Below, in pieces: positions 47,800 to 62,500 of a stretch of 64,000 nucleotides of DNA (position 1 is its first letter; every line of letters starts with the position of its first letter). This DNA is from Campylorhamphus procurvoides (lineage: Eukaryota; Chordata; Aves; Passeriformes; Dendrocolaptidae): positions 164,209-228,208 of the forward strand of contig WBMV01000460.1 of assembly GCA_013396655.1 (NCBI GenBank), given 5' to 3'. Below the pieces are notes generated by a model. It had not been told where the DNA came from, ran no database searches, and saw only the letters and a program-made list of their open reading frames with translations. A program made the position numbers and the translations under genes.

Positions 47800-50646
47800 C
47801 ATTTAATGTAAACAATGTTCATTTTTTTCTCCTATAGAACATGTCTTAAGATAGAGACCGTCTATGCTTCTGCAAGGTCTTTGGAATTTCACTTCTGAAA
47901 TTCTTGCTCTGTTTCCTTTTTCCCTTTAACTATCCTATGCTTGACTGTACAGTCATTGTTCTGTTGAAAAGCGAATCAAGTATTAATTTAGTTATAGAGC
48001 AATACTTAGAGGATCTGTAGTCTTAGTATCATATTCAATACATTTGTAATGGACTTTATTTTTTTATTAATACACTTGGTGAGCATCTGAAGGAATTACA
48101 AACTCTTAAACTCTCTAGTTCTCTGAATTTTCCACAATTAATTTTTATAATAGAGAACTTAGTTTTGTGTATATTTTAATTTGATTTAAAGTAAGTTGGT
48201 TATGATTATTCAAGTCTGATCTTACCAGATCTGATGTTGAAAACTTAATAGAGAAAGAATTCAACCACAGTAGTGTTTCATTGGCTACTTGATGAAGATA
48301 CACCCATCACATCACTCATGTGCTGAAGTAGCCAGAACTGACAGTGATCAGTAGTATTTTTTAATGTGTATGGGAAGCTCGAGTACTAATACACTGTCCT
48401 GACATATCTTTCCCCCATGTAACACTGTGGAGCTGTGCCTATCATCCCATCTGGTATCTCATATCAGACTCCAACTGTATCCCATTACAGCCCTTCTTTT
48501 CCAGACTGATTTTGTTGCATTTTTTTCCTGAAGTCTATCACATAATTAATATGCAAAATAGTGTCATAACCATTATTTCATCTTACCTGAATGCTTTAGA
48601 ATTTAGGTGAGTACCCTTTCAAAACTATCTTTTTGTCATGATTGCTATTTTATTATGTTTTTATTATTCCTTGGAGATCCATTTTATCATGATCTCTGCA
48701 GTTATTTTCAGTGCCAATACAGCATAACATCTGATACAAGAAGATAAATCTTATTTGCATATAGAGAGCAATTCCTTAGGCTTTTCAACTGCAGTTACCT
48801 TGTCTGTTTTTTTTCTAAGAATATTGACATGAAGATACTGAACAGCAGCTGAGGACATCTATGTTCAATTTATGGCTTGGCTTTATAGAAATTTTTTCAA
48901 ATGTTCTTGTGCAGCTCAGTTTTTTATCCTTATTTGCCCAGTAAAATGGATGTAATAATATTTCCTTGGGTCAGAAGGCATTTCCAGGGGGTATACTTAC
49001 CAATATTTGGCAAGGGCTCAAGTAATTCAGTGGTAAATATTGTGGAAATAAAGTCTATTGCCTGCAATGCATCCTCAAGTGACTGGATGATTGACTCTTC
49101 AGAATAGGAGTTAAGATGTTTTCTGATTTTTTTTAGTAAACTGAAAGTTTCAGAAAATTGTAAAATACACCAACAATTTTATACAATAAACCCTATCCAT
49201 ACATTTCCCAATAGTTGTTATTATTATTGAAGCTTTTGGCTTATTTTCAGGGAAATACATGCCATTATTTAGATTTTAAATTTATATTAATATATGTAAA
49301 AGGGACTCACTGTCACCTAGAGAAAGGGTTTTGTTAATAGTTTCTGCTATGAGATCCTGCTTTCAGACTGATGTCCTCATTGCTATTTATTAATTTAACA
49401 ATTATTGTTTGCTCATGTATTTCTTAGCATATTGTTGAAGAACACTGCAGTGTTTAGGACATTCATTCTGAGAATTCTCAGAGCTTTGTTTCTACACTTC
49501 CATGTTCAGCATGTGTGATTTGCCATTTGAAAATGAGGTTGCCTGTGCCTTTTGAGTTTTTCAGTGTCACATAAAACACACTTACCTTTTCGCAAGTGAT
49601 AGTATTAAAATAACGAGACCCTGGTTCATATAGCTATGATTTTGCTACAGTTAGAATGGTCACTGCACTAAAGTCCCCATATCATAAAAATTATTTAAAA
49701 ATAGAGAGAATACAAAGCCAGTAATAGATGATGATAGGAAAGTAAGACATACTGCAGAAAAAGACACTGAAAGAACTGTATTAAATGGAGGACTCTGGAG
49801 ATTTACAGTTACAGACTATAAATAATTGCAAAGATAATAGTATAAATGAAAGAAGGGAATTACCGACATTCACAGAAGAAAGAAGGACAAGGTGCAATGG
49901 CCTGAAGCTGAAACCGGAAAATCTGGAGTCATTAAGAGTGTTTCTTACAAGCAGAGTAATTATGCAGTGAACTAAAGGGCAGTGCAGTGGCACTGCAGAT
50001 GGGCTACTGATGCTGTGAGCATTCCTGCAAAGTGGAGCTGGACAGATTAGGTGACGTAGATGAGCTTCTCCAGCTGCTAGTTATTTCAAGAGCTTACAAA
50101 AGTCAATCTGTTTCTCTACGTCATCTTCATAAATCCTTCTACAGCTGTCAGTCACGTTGTTCCAATGGGTCATCATATTGAAATGTGTCTTTGCAGCCAG
50201 AATCATGAGTCCCAGTGGCTTCAGTGAAATGAGGGTCTATTTTTTCTCACTGTCCATTGAAAATAAGTGGGCTTTCAGCTCTGGTTTTCCCAGAATGCCA
50301 TGTCTCTCTCTGACTCTTCCTTACTCAATGAGTAGATTCTCATTATCATCTTTATTGTCATGTTCAATTGCACTGCATTGCTTATCTTATGTGTAAGCAT
50401 CTGCTGAAGCATGCAAAAAAGGTCAAGTATGACCCCAACCTGTTTCTTCCTCCTATGTGTGTCTCTCCATTTGTTGCTATGTTAGTGACACCATCTTTTT
50501 CTGACTAATTCCAGCAAGTGAAGACAGTTATGGAGCTTATATAGGCTTTACTTGGCTTATTTGGTGAAAAAAAAATGAGAGTCAGGGTCTGTTTGCATTT
50601 GGCTTGGATATGGTAGAAACCCGTGTGGTGTTAGGATGTTACAGGG

Positions 50647-50667
50647 AAAAACAAACAAACAAACAAA
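50647..50667 (+). repeat. (AAAC)n repeat
   Basis: Five AAAC/ACAA units in tandem. Confidence 0.9.
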
Positions 50668-52742
50668 TAATGGAAAAATTCCTGTATCCTTTGTCCTCTC
50701 ATGTTAAGAATTGGAAATTCTAGGTCCTCATTAGTGCAAATAGCCAAGAACAACCATCCTTGTTTTGTTCTTGGTGTTTTTGTTAGGTAGTCATCCCTGT
50801 GATGGGAAAAAGCAGAAAATGTATGTTCCAAAGTGTGTGAGTTCCCAAGAGCTCATGTGTCATGCGTTGATCTCCAAGCTGTTCATGGTTGTCACCAAGA
50901 AACTGGTACTTCTTACTTTGCTCATATTCTTTATGGCTGCTACGCTGGTCTGAACAAGTAACAAGCTAACATTTTACTTTTAACTTGGAAGTTAGCTCAG
51001 GGATAGTGTTGGGCTCCAAATAAACAGCCCCAGTGGAAAACTACAGCCTGGAAACATGACTATGTAACTGCAAGATGGGAATGTGACCAGGCTCGGTGCT
51101 GTATCCTGTTCTTCAGCTGGAGCAGGAAGGCCCACCTGCAGGGTTAAGATCAGAGCAAGATTCAGCCCTTTAGCAGCAGGCTCTAAGTGTGGGATCTGGT
51201 CTTTTCTTTTTTATTTATTTTGTGTTCTTTGGTACTTACTGACGTGCTATACTCCACGGATATCAATAATTCAAGCTTTGCGACAGCTCTGTGAAAGAAC
51301 TCATGCAGATGAGCCTGAGGGACAGCCACAGGACTGGTTCAGCAGGAAGGCAATTGCCATGTTAAGCTGCCCTGGTTGTTTATCTACTTCTTGCTGCCTC
51401 ACTGCACCATGGAGTCCCTGGCCCTGTTTTATTTGTTTTCACTTCTCAGTGCAGTTACTATTTTGGAAGGTGGTTCTGGACTAGTGATCCCCAGGAGCAG
51501 CGCATCTGAGGGACAAAGCCTTGGAGCTGAAAAGGTGTAAGCACCCAAATCTTTCCAGAAACCCTGGGGCTTGCCAAGCTGGAGTATCTCTGTCTTTCAG
51601 GGACCAACCCCTCCACCGTGGGTAGTGAAGTGGTGAATTTCTCCTGTGCCAAATGGAATGACACTTTCTCACTGAACTCCTATCTAAGCTTTACCTGGAT
51701 CTGAGTTTCAATCTTTTTAAGGAAATGTCCATATGAGTATTTTCTGTGTGGTTTTGAGTGTGCTTTTTCCCATTAGTTCAATTTGAACCCAAATTCTTCA
51801 ATAAAGTCATTACATATGACTTTACATATGGCTTTATATTGAGGTATAGCTTCTATATTTGGACCCTAAGTAGAAGCAGCTTGCTACTCTCTCTGAAAGC
51901 TAAGGAGTTCCTATGTATCAAACTGCAGGCTTCTGTTTCATTCAGCATATCTGTTTTATTGCTTTCCACCCCTGTGCAACTGTGAGCAGTAACAATTCTC
52001 AGAGCAGTGCCTTGCCAAAGGCACATCTGGTAGCAGGCTGGGTATAGCTAACTGCTGTGTTTCTGATGTTAGTGCAGCTATAAATGAAGCAACAGACTTT
52101 CTTCCCAGGCTTCAGTTTTGGCTAAGGGTGTTATATTATTTAGCTTTGCATTAGCATCTGGGAAAGTGCTCATATGGTCACTTAGCTAATTAGTTTCACT
52201 CTTATATTTGAAGACATTACAAATAGTTCAGTCCCGATTATTTTAACAAAAATATATAATATTAAAATATCCATTAATTGAAGTGGTCTGTCAGTGTTGC
52301 AAACATATGTTGGTAAGCAACTGCATATCTGTGTAGAAGAAATGTGTAACACTCTGTGCATAACCTGGAGATGGATCATCCTAAGTGAAAAGAAAACTTT
52401 GAAAAGCAAATATTTATGAAAGCACAGTGTAGCTGCTCCTTAGAAAGCTAAAATTATAGTGATGTAAATCATCAGAGAATTGTCTTACCACAATGACAGA
52501 GTTAACTCTTATTTCTTATTTTTTATAATTGTTTCCATCCTTTTTAATTATTATTAATAATTAATCCTTATGACAGTAGTAAATAAAATCATAAAGATTT
52601 CACTGATTTTTTTTTTTTTTATGGCTTCCAGTGAGACTTTTATCAGACTTGGGGGTGAGGAAAGACTGATGTTAGCATTTGCGTTTGTAATTCGGCATCT
52701 GGCTAAGTGCAGCTGGGGGTAAGTAGTGCAAGGCAGACCCAT

Positions 52743-52960
52743 GGAAAAACTAGGTTAGAAGTGCCCCTCCAGAGTCATCTGATCCAGCTCCTGCCCCTAG
52801 GGAAGGCTGATATTGTTACATTGCTCTTGGCATAGGAAAAAGCATGTCTCTCATTTTTTAAAACCCTCCAACAGTGGAGACTCCAGGCTTTTTTCTGCAA
52901 CAGCAGAGAAGTGTTGACTCTTCACTTTGTTACCTCCTGATATTTAAGATAGTTTAAACC
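52743..52960 (-). mobile_element. CR1 LINE fragment
   Basis: Plus strand: GGTTAGAAGTGCCCCTCCAG, AGTCATCTGATCCAGCTCCT, then CCTCCAACAGTGGAGACTCC and CTGCAACAGCAG. This follows the reverse CR1 3' region (GGTTGGAAGGGACCTC, AGATCATCTAGTCCAACC, GGAGACTCCACAACC). Diverged and non-coding; the right edge is approximate. Confidence 0.75.
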
Positions 52961-53339
52961 TTATAGGGGATTAAGTTAACAGTGTGCTAAGGATGCTACA
53001 TTTGTCTTATGTTTTGGACAAGACTGAGAGGCTGTGGAATATCTTTGCAAATTTAAATTATATAGTTTTATTCTTGGTCAAACAAGCCAGATGATTACAG
53101 CATTCTTGTCTAATGTGTGAAGAAATTTTCAAGGACACTATAGGCAGAGGTGAGAACTTCAGTTCCAGCTGTTGTGTGAGACAGACGCAGTCCTAGGATT
53201 ATGCATGAATTCACCTTATGAATTAATCCGAATGTGACTTGGCAAAAGCTCATAACAGAAGTCAAAAGGATCTGAGTCCTGTGAATAAAATGCACAGTGT
53301 ATACACTGCCAGCTGGGCTCCTTGCTCATAACAGTCATG

Positions 53340-53570
53340 ACGCAGGTGTGTGATGAAATCTACCCTCTGCTAGCCAGAGGGCAGGAGGCAGAGAGCAGGG
53401 TGGGAGCCAGCAGCTTGCTCCCTTTCCCATGTGCACAGCCAGCGAGGCCTGTCTCCATGCTTGTCCCACTCCGGCCTCTGGCTCTGCTGCAGGGAAATGA
53501 GCCAGACCCCTCCTGGGCTCCTGTCCCAGCCCTCTGCCATTTCCAAGACAAAGTTTTCCATGGCATGGTA
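53340..53570. other. GC-richer patch of unknown role
   Basis: About 230 bases clearly richer in G and C than the surroundings, with few CpG. Overlapping ORFs on both strands show no known motif and no good splice context. It may be a degraded repeat or a regulatory element. Confidence 0.35.
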
Positions 53571-56500
53571 CTTTTGCACTTGCGGATTGCAGAGTAGTAA
53601 CAAACTCAAGTGACAGCTACCCCTGTACTAGGAGCCTCTGCAAGCTCTAGACTATTATTTTCAAATGGCTGATCCATGTGGTAGCAGATAGTGTCCTGTA
53701 CTGCAATTTCTCACTTCACTGGGCCACAGGACAGAAAGCTGACACACTACATAAACATCTTCCTTCTCAATCCCACCTTTTCCATTTAGTAGCTCCACCA
53801 TATTCATCCAGAAAGGCAAGTTTTCTTTGAAATGCAAGTATCTCAAACTGCATGTGCAGGGGCAATGTGGTAAAACTACATCCATGGCCAAATTCACTTC
53901 TACATAAATGTTTCCCCTATTCTCTTTTCTAGTGGTGAGCCTCACACTTCTGATTTAAAAGGTCAGATTGGGTAAGTTTTTATAGGGTTTGCCACACCAG
54001 AAAGATGCCTGAGGTTTTGTATTCAGTGTTAATGTCAAAAGTAAATACTTCTTTGAGCACTTGCTGATGTAACATGTGTTGTTTCTTTACACTTGCATTT
54101 GTTAGATAGGTTGACATAAAAGGTATAACATTCTCCTTTCACCTGTATTCCTTGATTTGAATAGTTATCAGCAGCAGAATTGTACAGGAAGGCACATGGT
54201 ATGAGAACAATACCTCCATTATGACCTACTAATATTGTAATCTAATTTGAGTTTAAAGAGAGACCTACATATTAACATCCAGCACAGCAGGATGGCTGAC
54301 ATATTTTTATAGTACAGAAACAGCTATCTCTGATAGAAGGTCAGAACATTTGTGTTTTTTGTATCTGTGTTTCAGTGTCATTTACATTGCCATTTCTAAC
54401 TGGTAGAATGTTTCAATTGAATTAATATTTGTCACTTTAGACAAGCTTTATTTAATTTCGTTTTTGTTTGGTTGGTTTCTTTGGGTTTTTGTTTTGTTAT
54501 TTAAATGTTAAAAAGCTTGAAAAACTTATGATGTTGAACACACCTGGTTAATTAAGGAGTAGTTCCCTATTTGGAACTAGAATTATTTTTTTAAACACTG
54601 AAGACACAGAGGAGCCTTAGTGGCCTGGATTAAGGACGATTTTGTAGCTGCAGTGATCAATCATGGCATATATCAGAAACTGAGCAGCTCATAATGTCTA
54701 ATATATTTCCCATAAGGGCAGTGATGGGAGTTGGAATGCTCTGTTACCTCAGCTTTAGGCGCTGAGGGAGCTCAAGGCACAAGAGATTAAACTACCTTCC
54801 CAATGTCATGACAGGACCCCTCTGACAAGCCGAGTTTTGGTAGCAGCACTTAAGATCCTTTCTCTCTGACAGATACAACTAGAGCCCTGTGAAGAGCCTG
54901 ATGCATGTTCCCATATGGACTAGGTTAGCCATACTGTATATTAAAAACATGACCACAAGCTATTTTTCTCTAGTGCAGTATGCTGTATGGGTATAACATG
55001 TAACAAACTTATATCAGCATGAATGCCTTACGATCAACTGCAGCAACACTGTGCAAATCTTGCAAGAACACTTATGTTTACATGTAGGCCCAGTTCTTGC
55101 CCTTCTTGAAGGTGGTGGAAATCCCTCCATTTATATAGTAGGATGTTCATTGTACCCAGATTTGACTCTGTTCTTGTTCAAGACATCTCCTACAGGCATA
55201 TTTAGGTGAATTAGGGTAAAGGTACCTAAGGGGAGTTTAAAGGATTGAGTTTAGGTTGCTTGTTTTAACTCTCACTACGAGCACTTATGTCCCTGGGTCA
55301 GTGTAGGCAGTTTAAAAACACTCCTTGCTCATTCTAATGAAAATCTGAGTACTGGTCCTTGAGACAGATCTCAGTTATGTGTATAGTGTGGCAGCTGGTA
55401 CTTGCTTCTGTTCCCAGAGGGGAAAGGTATTGATGCTAATTTTTTGATATTGAATTTTGGGTAACTTCGCCGCAGGCAAACTGTAGTCAGCCCTTAACTT
55501 CAGTAGCTTAATTAAATGATTTGAAAGTTTCTGATTTCATTGTGCCAGTTGATATGCTTAAATACATTTTTTTTTACCATGGAGTCTTCCCAGCTCTTTA
55601 GTAACACATCAATAATAGTACCTTTTTAATACAGTTTTGCTTTCACAGTGTCCAGCTTGTGAATCACACTTCTTAATTCCATTCTAAATAAGGTGTTATC
55701 AATACCGAGAAGGCTGCAAGATATATAATGGCAAATAATATAGGCAACTGCTAAAAAAATGAAGCAACTGCTGGTGACTAAGTATGTATGAAATTATATA
55801 TGTCCTAGCTGGCCTCTCTTAACATCAGATAAATGTTACACAGTAAAGACACAGTTATTTCATAATTCAGTCAGAAAAATCCTTTAATTTCGTTTTGAGA
55901 TATTACATGTGTTAATCGTATAGGCTTACTTCTCAAAGGAAATTTCAACATTCATCTGGCATGCTGATATTTGCCAAACACACCTAAGTTGTCAGAATGG
56001 CTGCCTGACATACAGAGTGTGCCTTTTGCCCACTTGAAATACTGTGTTTTGATTTCTACCAGACTTATACAATAGTAGGCCTAATTCTCCTTCCCTTTCT
56101 TGTGCTGGTTTTTAGATTTCTTGCTCCTGCTGCAAGCACTCTCTAACATCTACATACAGGTGCCATTTTCTGCTCTATGCTTTATATAGTCTATTATACA
56201 TAGATAGAGCATGGTATTGCTTTTCAATTTCTTTTTCTACACTTTTGCATTCTGTTGGTATAACCTTATGTGTTTTCAGATATATGGACGTTTAGGGCAT
56301 CCAGCTTTGTCAATAGTCTTAGAGAGCAGAGAAAAAGAAATGGAGGGTGGTAGTAGGGGGGGAAAGCTAAAGAGTGGAGTTAAGTTCCAATTGTATTAAT
56401 AAAATAATGCAAGTAATAAAAATACTTGGTTTCCTGTCAGTGGTGTTGTGGGATATAATTGCAACAACCCAGCTGAAGTACTCAGTGAAAACTGGGTAAA

Positions 56501-59500
56501 ACCGGTAACAGCCAAGTTAGAAAATATGTTAGCTTTTATTTGTGTTGAACTGTGATTGAAGTGATGTGAACTATAATAGTTGTTAACTGTATTACACAGT
56601 CATAGTTTGCATAGGTTTATTGATGTCTTAAAAAACCAAGCTTAACTGAACAAGACTTTCCTATTGCGTAGGTCAAACATGGCCAAAATTTAGCTTTGTG
56701 AGACAAGACAGTTACAAAACTGGAAGACACATCATGTTTCTTCATATGCCTTGTAAAACGTAGATAATTACAGGAATATTCCTCAAACCATACGGAAATG
56801 GGTAGTTTCTGCAAAAATGAACAGCTAAATTGATCCTACAATTTATTAGGTATAAACTAATAAGAAGATGACTGGATAGCTTGTGTAATACAAGAGATTT
56901 CCATTGTCTCAGAAGGGAAGGTTAGGTGAAATACAGTGTATATATGTTGAAATCTAGAATAGAGGCTTTGGAGATACTCAGATCTTCTGGAGAGAAGCTG
57001 TAGCCTGCAGTCTGATGACACTGAATATGTCTCCATGGTTGGTTGCACTCATGCACAAATGCCCTCTGCATATGTGTTCAGTGGCCTGGACAGCAGCCAG
57101 CTCCAGCTCAAAAGCATGTTTGTGAAGCCCAGCCCAGCTCGGTCTGCCTCTGTGTGCAGTTTATTAGCTCCGGCACAGTGTCACCCTAACAAGGTCACAA
57201 GGGTTTTCAGTTCAGTGCTGGCTGGAGGCCCACTAGATTGGTGTGCAGGCAAAGGGAGCTCCTGTGTGCCTGTTGTAGCTCTTTTATCCACATCCCATAA
57301 CAGCTTATAAGGATCTCAGAATGGGATAAGCAGTAACACAGAGGTTAAGAAAAATTAATATAATGTTCTGGACCTCTTTTGAACAAAACGTCTTTAACCA
57401 GGCAAGCTTGTCTATTACTTCTGGAATGGGTTGTCCATATACTTCTAAAGGCCACAAAAAGAGGGGGATTAAAAGGTTTTACTTAAAGGCAGGTTAACAC
57501 ACACAAAGTACTGCTATGCCAGTCTGGTCCAATGTAGAGCTTGCAGAGACGCCTGACTTGCAGGACAATTTCACCCACTTGGAGCTCTCTGGCTGATTAA
57601 TCAGACTGTGGTGCAAGCTGCTCCAAAAGAGATGGCACTGTGCCTACCGCAGAGCTTGTCCACTCATCCCCATGGCTTCCTACTGCAAGTGCAGCCACAT
57701 GGAGAACTGGTGGACCATCTGGCTAAACCCCAGACATTTCACTGTTGCTGGCTCTCAGTTGAGCTGCTTCCTGGTTCCAGTCTCTTCATGTGGCCACATG
57801 AGTGATGGCACTGGAATGAGAGGGCAAAGTGGCTGTGGGCAGGGAGCAGAGGGTGAAACCACTTCTTCCAGTGCAGCACCAATTTTCACTGTGCTGCCTC
57901 TACAACTGGCCCTGCATACTGCTTACCTCCCCGTGAGTATGCCTGTTTGGCTCAACATCACATTACTCAGCCTCATAGCTCAGGTGTTGTGACTGCTGCT
58001 TCTGAGTTCCGGTCTGGTGAGCAGTAGATCCAGGCATTGATTTGCAAGGAATAGGAATAACTGAAGTCTAAGCTTAAGAACCACCACAGTTTATCTTGAT
58101 GATATCTGTGTATTGCTTTTCTTTTTTTTTCTGTGGTTTTTTTTATTATTGTATATATACTTAATTTTATGAAACAGATATGTTGGGGATTTTTTGCCTT
58201 CTTTTACTTTTCCTGTGCTGAAGTCCTGAAAGCAGCATTAGGCCCATCATAGGAACTAAGCCTTGAGACCAGAAACTGAAATATTTTGTGTGGAAATGAC
58301 ATTGATATTTCACAGATGTATCTGGAAAAGTTTCGTTCTTTTCAGTTCATCTTAAAAAAATTAGAAAATTGAGTGTATCAGAGAATTGACTTTTAAGAAC
58401 CAATGTTGCAAAAGAGAGTAGTAGACTGACTAGTTAGAAGCAGCTCCCCATTTTCCAGCTTTCATGCCTCATCAGTGCCTTTTCTGACAAATACTTTGAC
58501 AAATACTGATTGGTGGAGGTCAAAGATGAGGAAGTATAAAATAATTTGATTTTGTTTTGAGAGGTGCTGTGTCAAAAGCAGGCACAGCCTTAATAACGAA
58601 CTATGCTTATGGTATCTTAGTAGCTACAAAGAAGTTTTATTCTCCAGTGCAGAATAATCTGCTAAACATGTTATGACAGGCATTTTAGGCACAGTGTGTG
58701 GTTACTTCCACAGTTATGCTGTGGAATAGCATTTAGTTCTTCAGTAAGAAGTATCCCTTGAGGAGTGGAGGTGAAGGAAGACTAGAATTCGCATAGTTTT
58801 AAGTTACACATTTTTCTATAAATAGAGTGCCTATTAAAATGAAAAAATAGAGCACCTATTATATCTGCCATGGATTTCAGTGGGAACAGAAGTGGGTCAT
58901 AGGTCTGCTTAGAAACTAAAAAAAATTAAAAAAAAGAAAAGAAATTTTATGCATGGAAGTGCCTGCATCATGCCCCAGATTCTCCATCAGGTTTTGTACT
59001 GTTCTGTTTCCACATAGATTTGAATTCCTGCAGTGACCGTTGATCTACTTGTGTTCGTATTTGTAATGTGTTTCAACAAAAAGGTATGATTTTCATTGTG
59101 TTCTGGATATTGGCTTGTTTCTGGGGCAGCTTTTTTCAGCTCTTACTGTTTATATCTTACCCACAAGCATAGAAGTTCCATAGTAACCAACTTCACTAAC
59201 AAGGTTACCTTATATCACTGTGGCATAGTGAAGGTGGCAAGAGATGCATTTACATCCTGTCAAATTACATTTACAACTTTACATTATCAAGGTCCTTTAT
59301 GTTGCAAGTGCAGTGTTAGGAATGCCACAGAGAGATGGGAGGACTCATGCCTACACTTGAATCAGTGGAGGAGGAGCAGGATTAGCAGCTGACCACTGGT
59401 ATAAATACTGAGTAAATGAAGAGCTAGATGTTCAGCTGACATACATCAAATCCAGGCAGTGTCTCTCCAACAGCAAACCAGGCTTCCATCATTTTCCATG

Positions 59501-62500
59501 TGCTACACTCTGGCAGAGGCACCTTTTACAAAGCAAAACTTGATTCCTGGTTTTGTACAGAGTCCAGTTTTGCTGCTTACTTAAGTGACTTTTTATCATT
59601 ACATCTGGATCAATAAATAATCCATGAATATTTTGTGTTGCAACCACAAACAGAGGTTCTGTTTTTGTACATGCAGCCTACAAACTAAAATGGATTAAGG
59701 TCTGAGCAATGACATGTTCTTCACAATGTTCAGTTTCAGTTAAGACTATAGGAAGTCATGAAAGCCTATTATAAAATCTGAAAATATTCTAGTTTCTATA
59801 GAATTTTTAAAATTTACACAGTTCTGGTGCTCACATACAGGTGTGACTGCTTTGGTATCTTCATAGAAAAAGGCTATTTATAATGAAAATCATATATGCC
59901 TAACATTTCAGATTGCCAAAAAGCCTCAGTGAAAAATCAGAATTTCTGAAATATTACCTCGGATGTAATACTGTCAATGTAGAGATAAGAGCAGGATATT
60001 ATACAGTCTTGGAAATGTGAGATCACATGGCTTGGCATTCCAGATCAGGTTGTTGATTCCAAACATTATTGGCAGTTATAATGCTTATTATAGTGTTAAA
60101 AAAGAGAGTTGTTGTTGTCTGCATTTAACCAGTCATGCCATAGGAGTACATAACAGAGCAAATTCCTTCTATGAGTGATCAAGTCATTTATTCCAGTAAG
60201 TGAGATTTTACTGTCCAGATCTTGCTGCTTGTGTGTGGACAGATTGAAATTTTCTTTTATCTCTACTGAATGGCAGAGACGTGCTGACTGAAACACATCT
60301 GTAGGGGAAAAATAAATGTAAAGCAAGCTATCTTGAGTGCAGTTGTTTAATATCTAGATATGAACATAACCACATCTCAAGTATGTGGGGCTCATTTCAG
60401 TTGTATCCTGTGCCACTGGCAGACTTTTTAGCACTATGTAAAATCTCCCACACAGATCCTGACCATTAGGCTATATTCAATAGAGGAGCCAAGAGGCTAA
60501 CAGAACACTGACCCTCTCCCCAGCTTTTGTAAGCCCACGTGAATATAAGAATATGAGATACTCTTTCATTCAAATTTTACAGTTCACAATATGCTTCCTT
60601 TGCTGCAGTCAGTTTCCTCATGATTTTTAATGGCTCACAAGCTGTGGATATTTTAGAAAAGTTGTTTTATAGGCCAGTTGTACCAGATATTCCAGTTGCT
60701 TTCTCTAACCGCGGACATGTAGTAGACTAGGGAGAAATGTGGAAATGATGGAAACAAGGCAACAGAAGCTCTCCTTTATGTTTGAAGATGCAGTGTGCTA
60801 CCTGCTTGACAGGGTGTAGCCTGTTATTTGATGGCTTAGCTTAATTAAACTCTGAAATCTCTTGAATCCAGTTTTTCAATTCCCTGAGACTTTTAGTTTT
60901 GCTAAGTTCTGAAAAGCAAAATTTTGCAGAGTTCACTGCAGTGTAGGTTTTCCCTTTGCCCACACCAACCTTTTTAGCAGTTTTCTGTTGTCTTGCTGTG
61001 CACTGCATCAGTGAAGAACTTCTACTGACTCTTGCCGAGTGTGGGTGGCATGACTCCTCCAATAGGTGCACAATGATGCGCAATCTCCGGAAAGTCCATG
61101 TGTTTCAAAGAAGGGAAAAGCGCTTACCTTCCTGGTTCAGATTTCCATCAAAAGTCCCTGAGAAACTTGCCAGTATCCCATTTGTCATCAAGTGGTGGAC
61201 TTCTCTGTTGTGCTGTAGGAGCTAGGAAACGCTCTCATTACAGTTATATAACAGTTTCTGTAGATCTTGTAACATTATCTGTGTGTGTTGTCACTTCAGG
61301 AGCTGGATATCTTGCAGTACCATTGTAGTAACCGTGGCTGACATGGAGTCAACTTTCCTTCTAGCAGCCCATTTAGCCCTGTGCTTTGCATTTGTGGTTC
61401 ATCAGGGTTGATAATTCTCCAGTGGTAGCACTTCAGTGTTTTGGCTGTTGCTGAGCATTGCTTACGCAGTGTCAAGGCTTTCCCTCCAAACCACCCCTCC
61501 ACCCCTGAGACCAGCAGGGTGGGACTGGGCAAGAGGTTGGGAGGGGACCCAAATATGACAGCAGATGCAAACCAACCATGAGGATGTTCCATACCGTACA
61601 GCATCATGCTTAGCAATAAAAGCTGAGGGAAAACAGGAAGATGCAGAGACATTCCCCATTAAGGCTTTTGTCTTCCCAAGCAATCATTACAGATATTGAG
61701 GCCCTGCTTTCCAGAAACTGGCTGGACATCTGCCTCCTGAAAGGAAGTAATAAGTAAATTCCTCTTCTGGCTTTGCTTCCAGGTGCAGCTTTTGCTTTTC
61801 TTACTAAACTACCTTTATCTCAACCCAGGTGCTTTTTAATTTTACTTTTTGGCCTCTCTCCTGCTGAGGAGGGGGAGTAAGAGAAATTGGTTGGGTGTCT
61901 GGCAGCCAACTATTGTCAATGCACCATCATTGTCTTAAATAAGACTGTATTTTAAGGTGGAACCAATCTGACCTATTCAATAGGCATATTTGGCACACAT
62001 AGTTGCCAAGGTTCAGATCATCTTCCTGATGTAGGTACTCAGGCATTAGGTTTGCTTTTGTTCACTCTGAAAGTCAGTACAGGACTAGGTTTATTTCAAT
62101 GTGAAGCCCATTTGCATAGCCTGCATTTACAAAGAAATTGTGCTTTTTCAATAGATGGTGATCTGTGGTTTGCAAAATAAGAGATTATGGACTTGACGTA
62201 CATTTAAGACAGTATCATTATTCAGACTTCCCATAGCTCGTGTCTTCAAAGTGATTCAAAAGCCCAGGAGCTGTTAACATAGTTGATAATCAGGAGGGTT
62301 TCTCACTCTGCTACCAGCAGAAGATATTATGTCAGCGTGAAATGCAGCTTCAGAGAGTATTTCCTGCTAAGGGAAGTGTGAAATGATGGTATTTCCTGTA
62401 GGGAACTGTGAAAGTGTAGGAGAAGGGTATGGGGAATGATACTGAAGGAAAAATTAATTTGAGGTAAGAATGGTTTCTGTCATTTGTTGCAGGGAGGATA

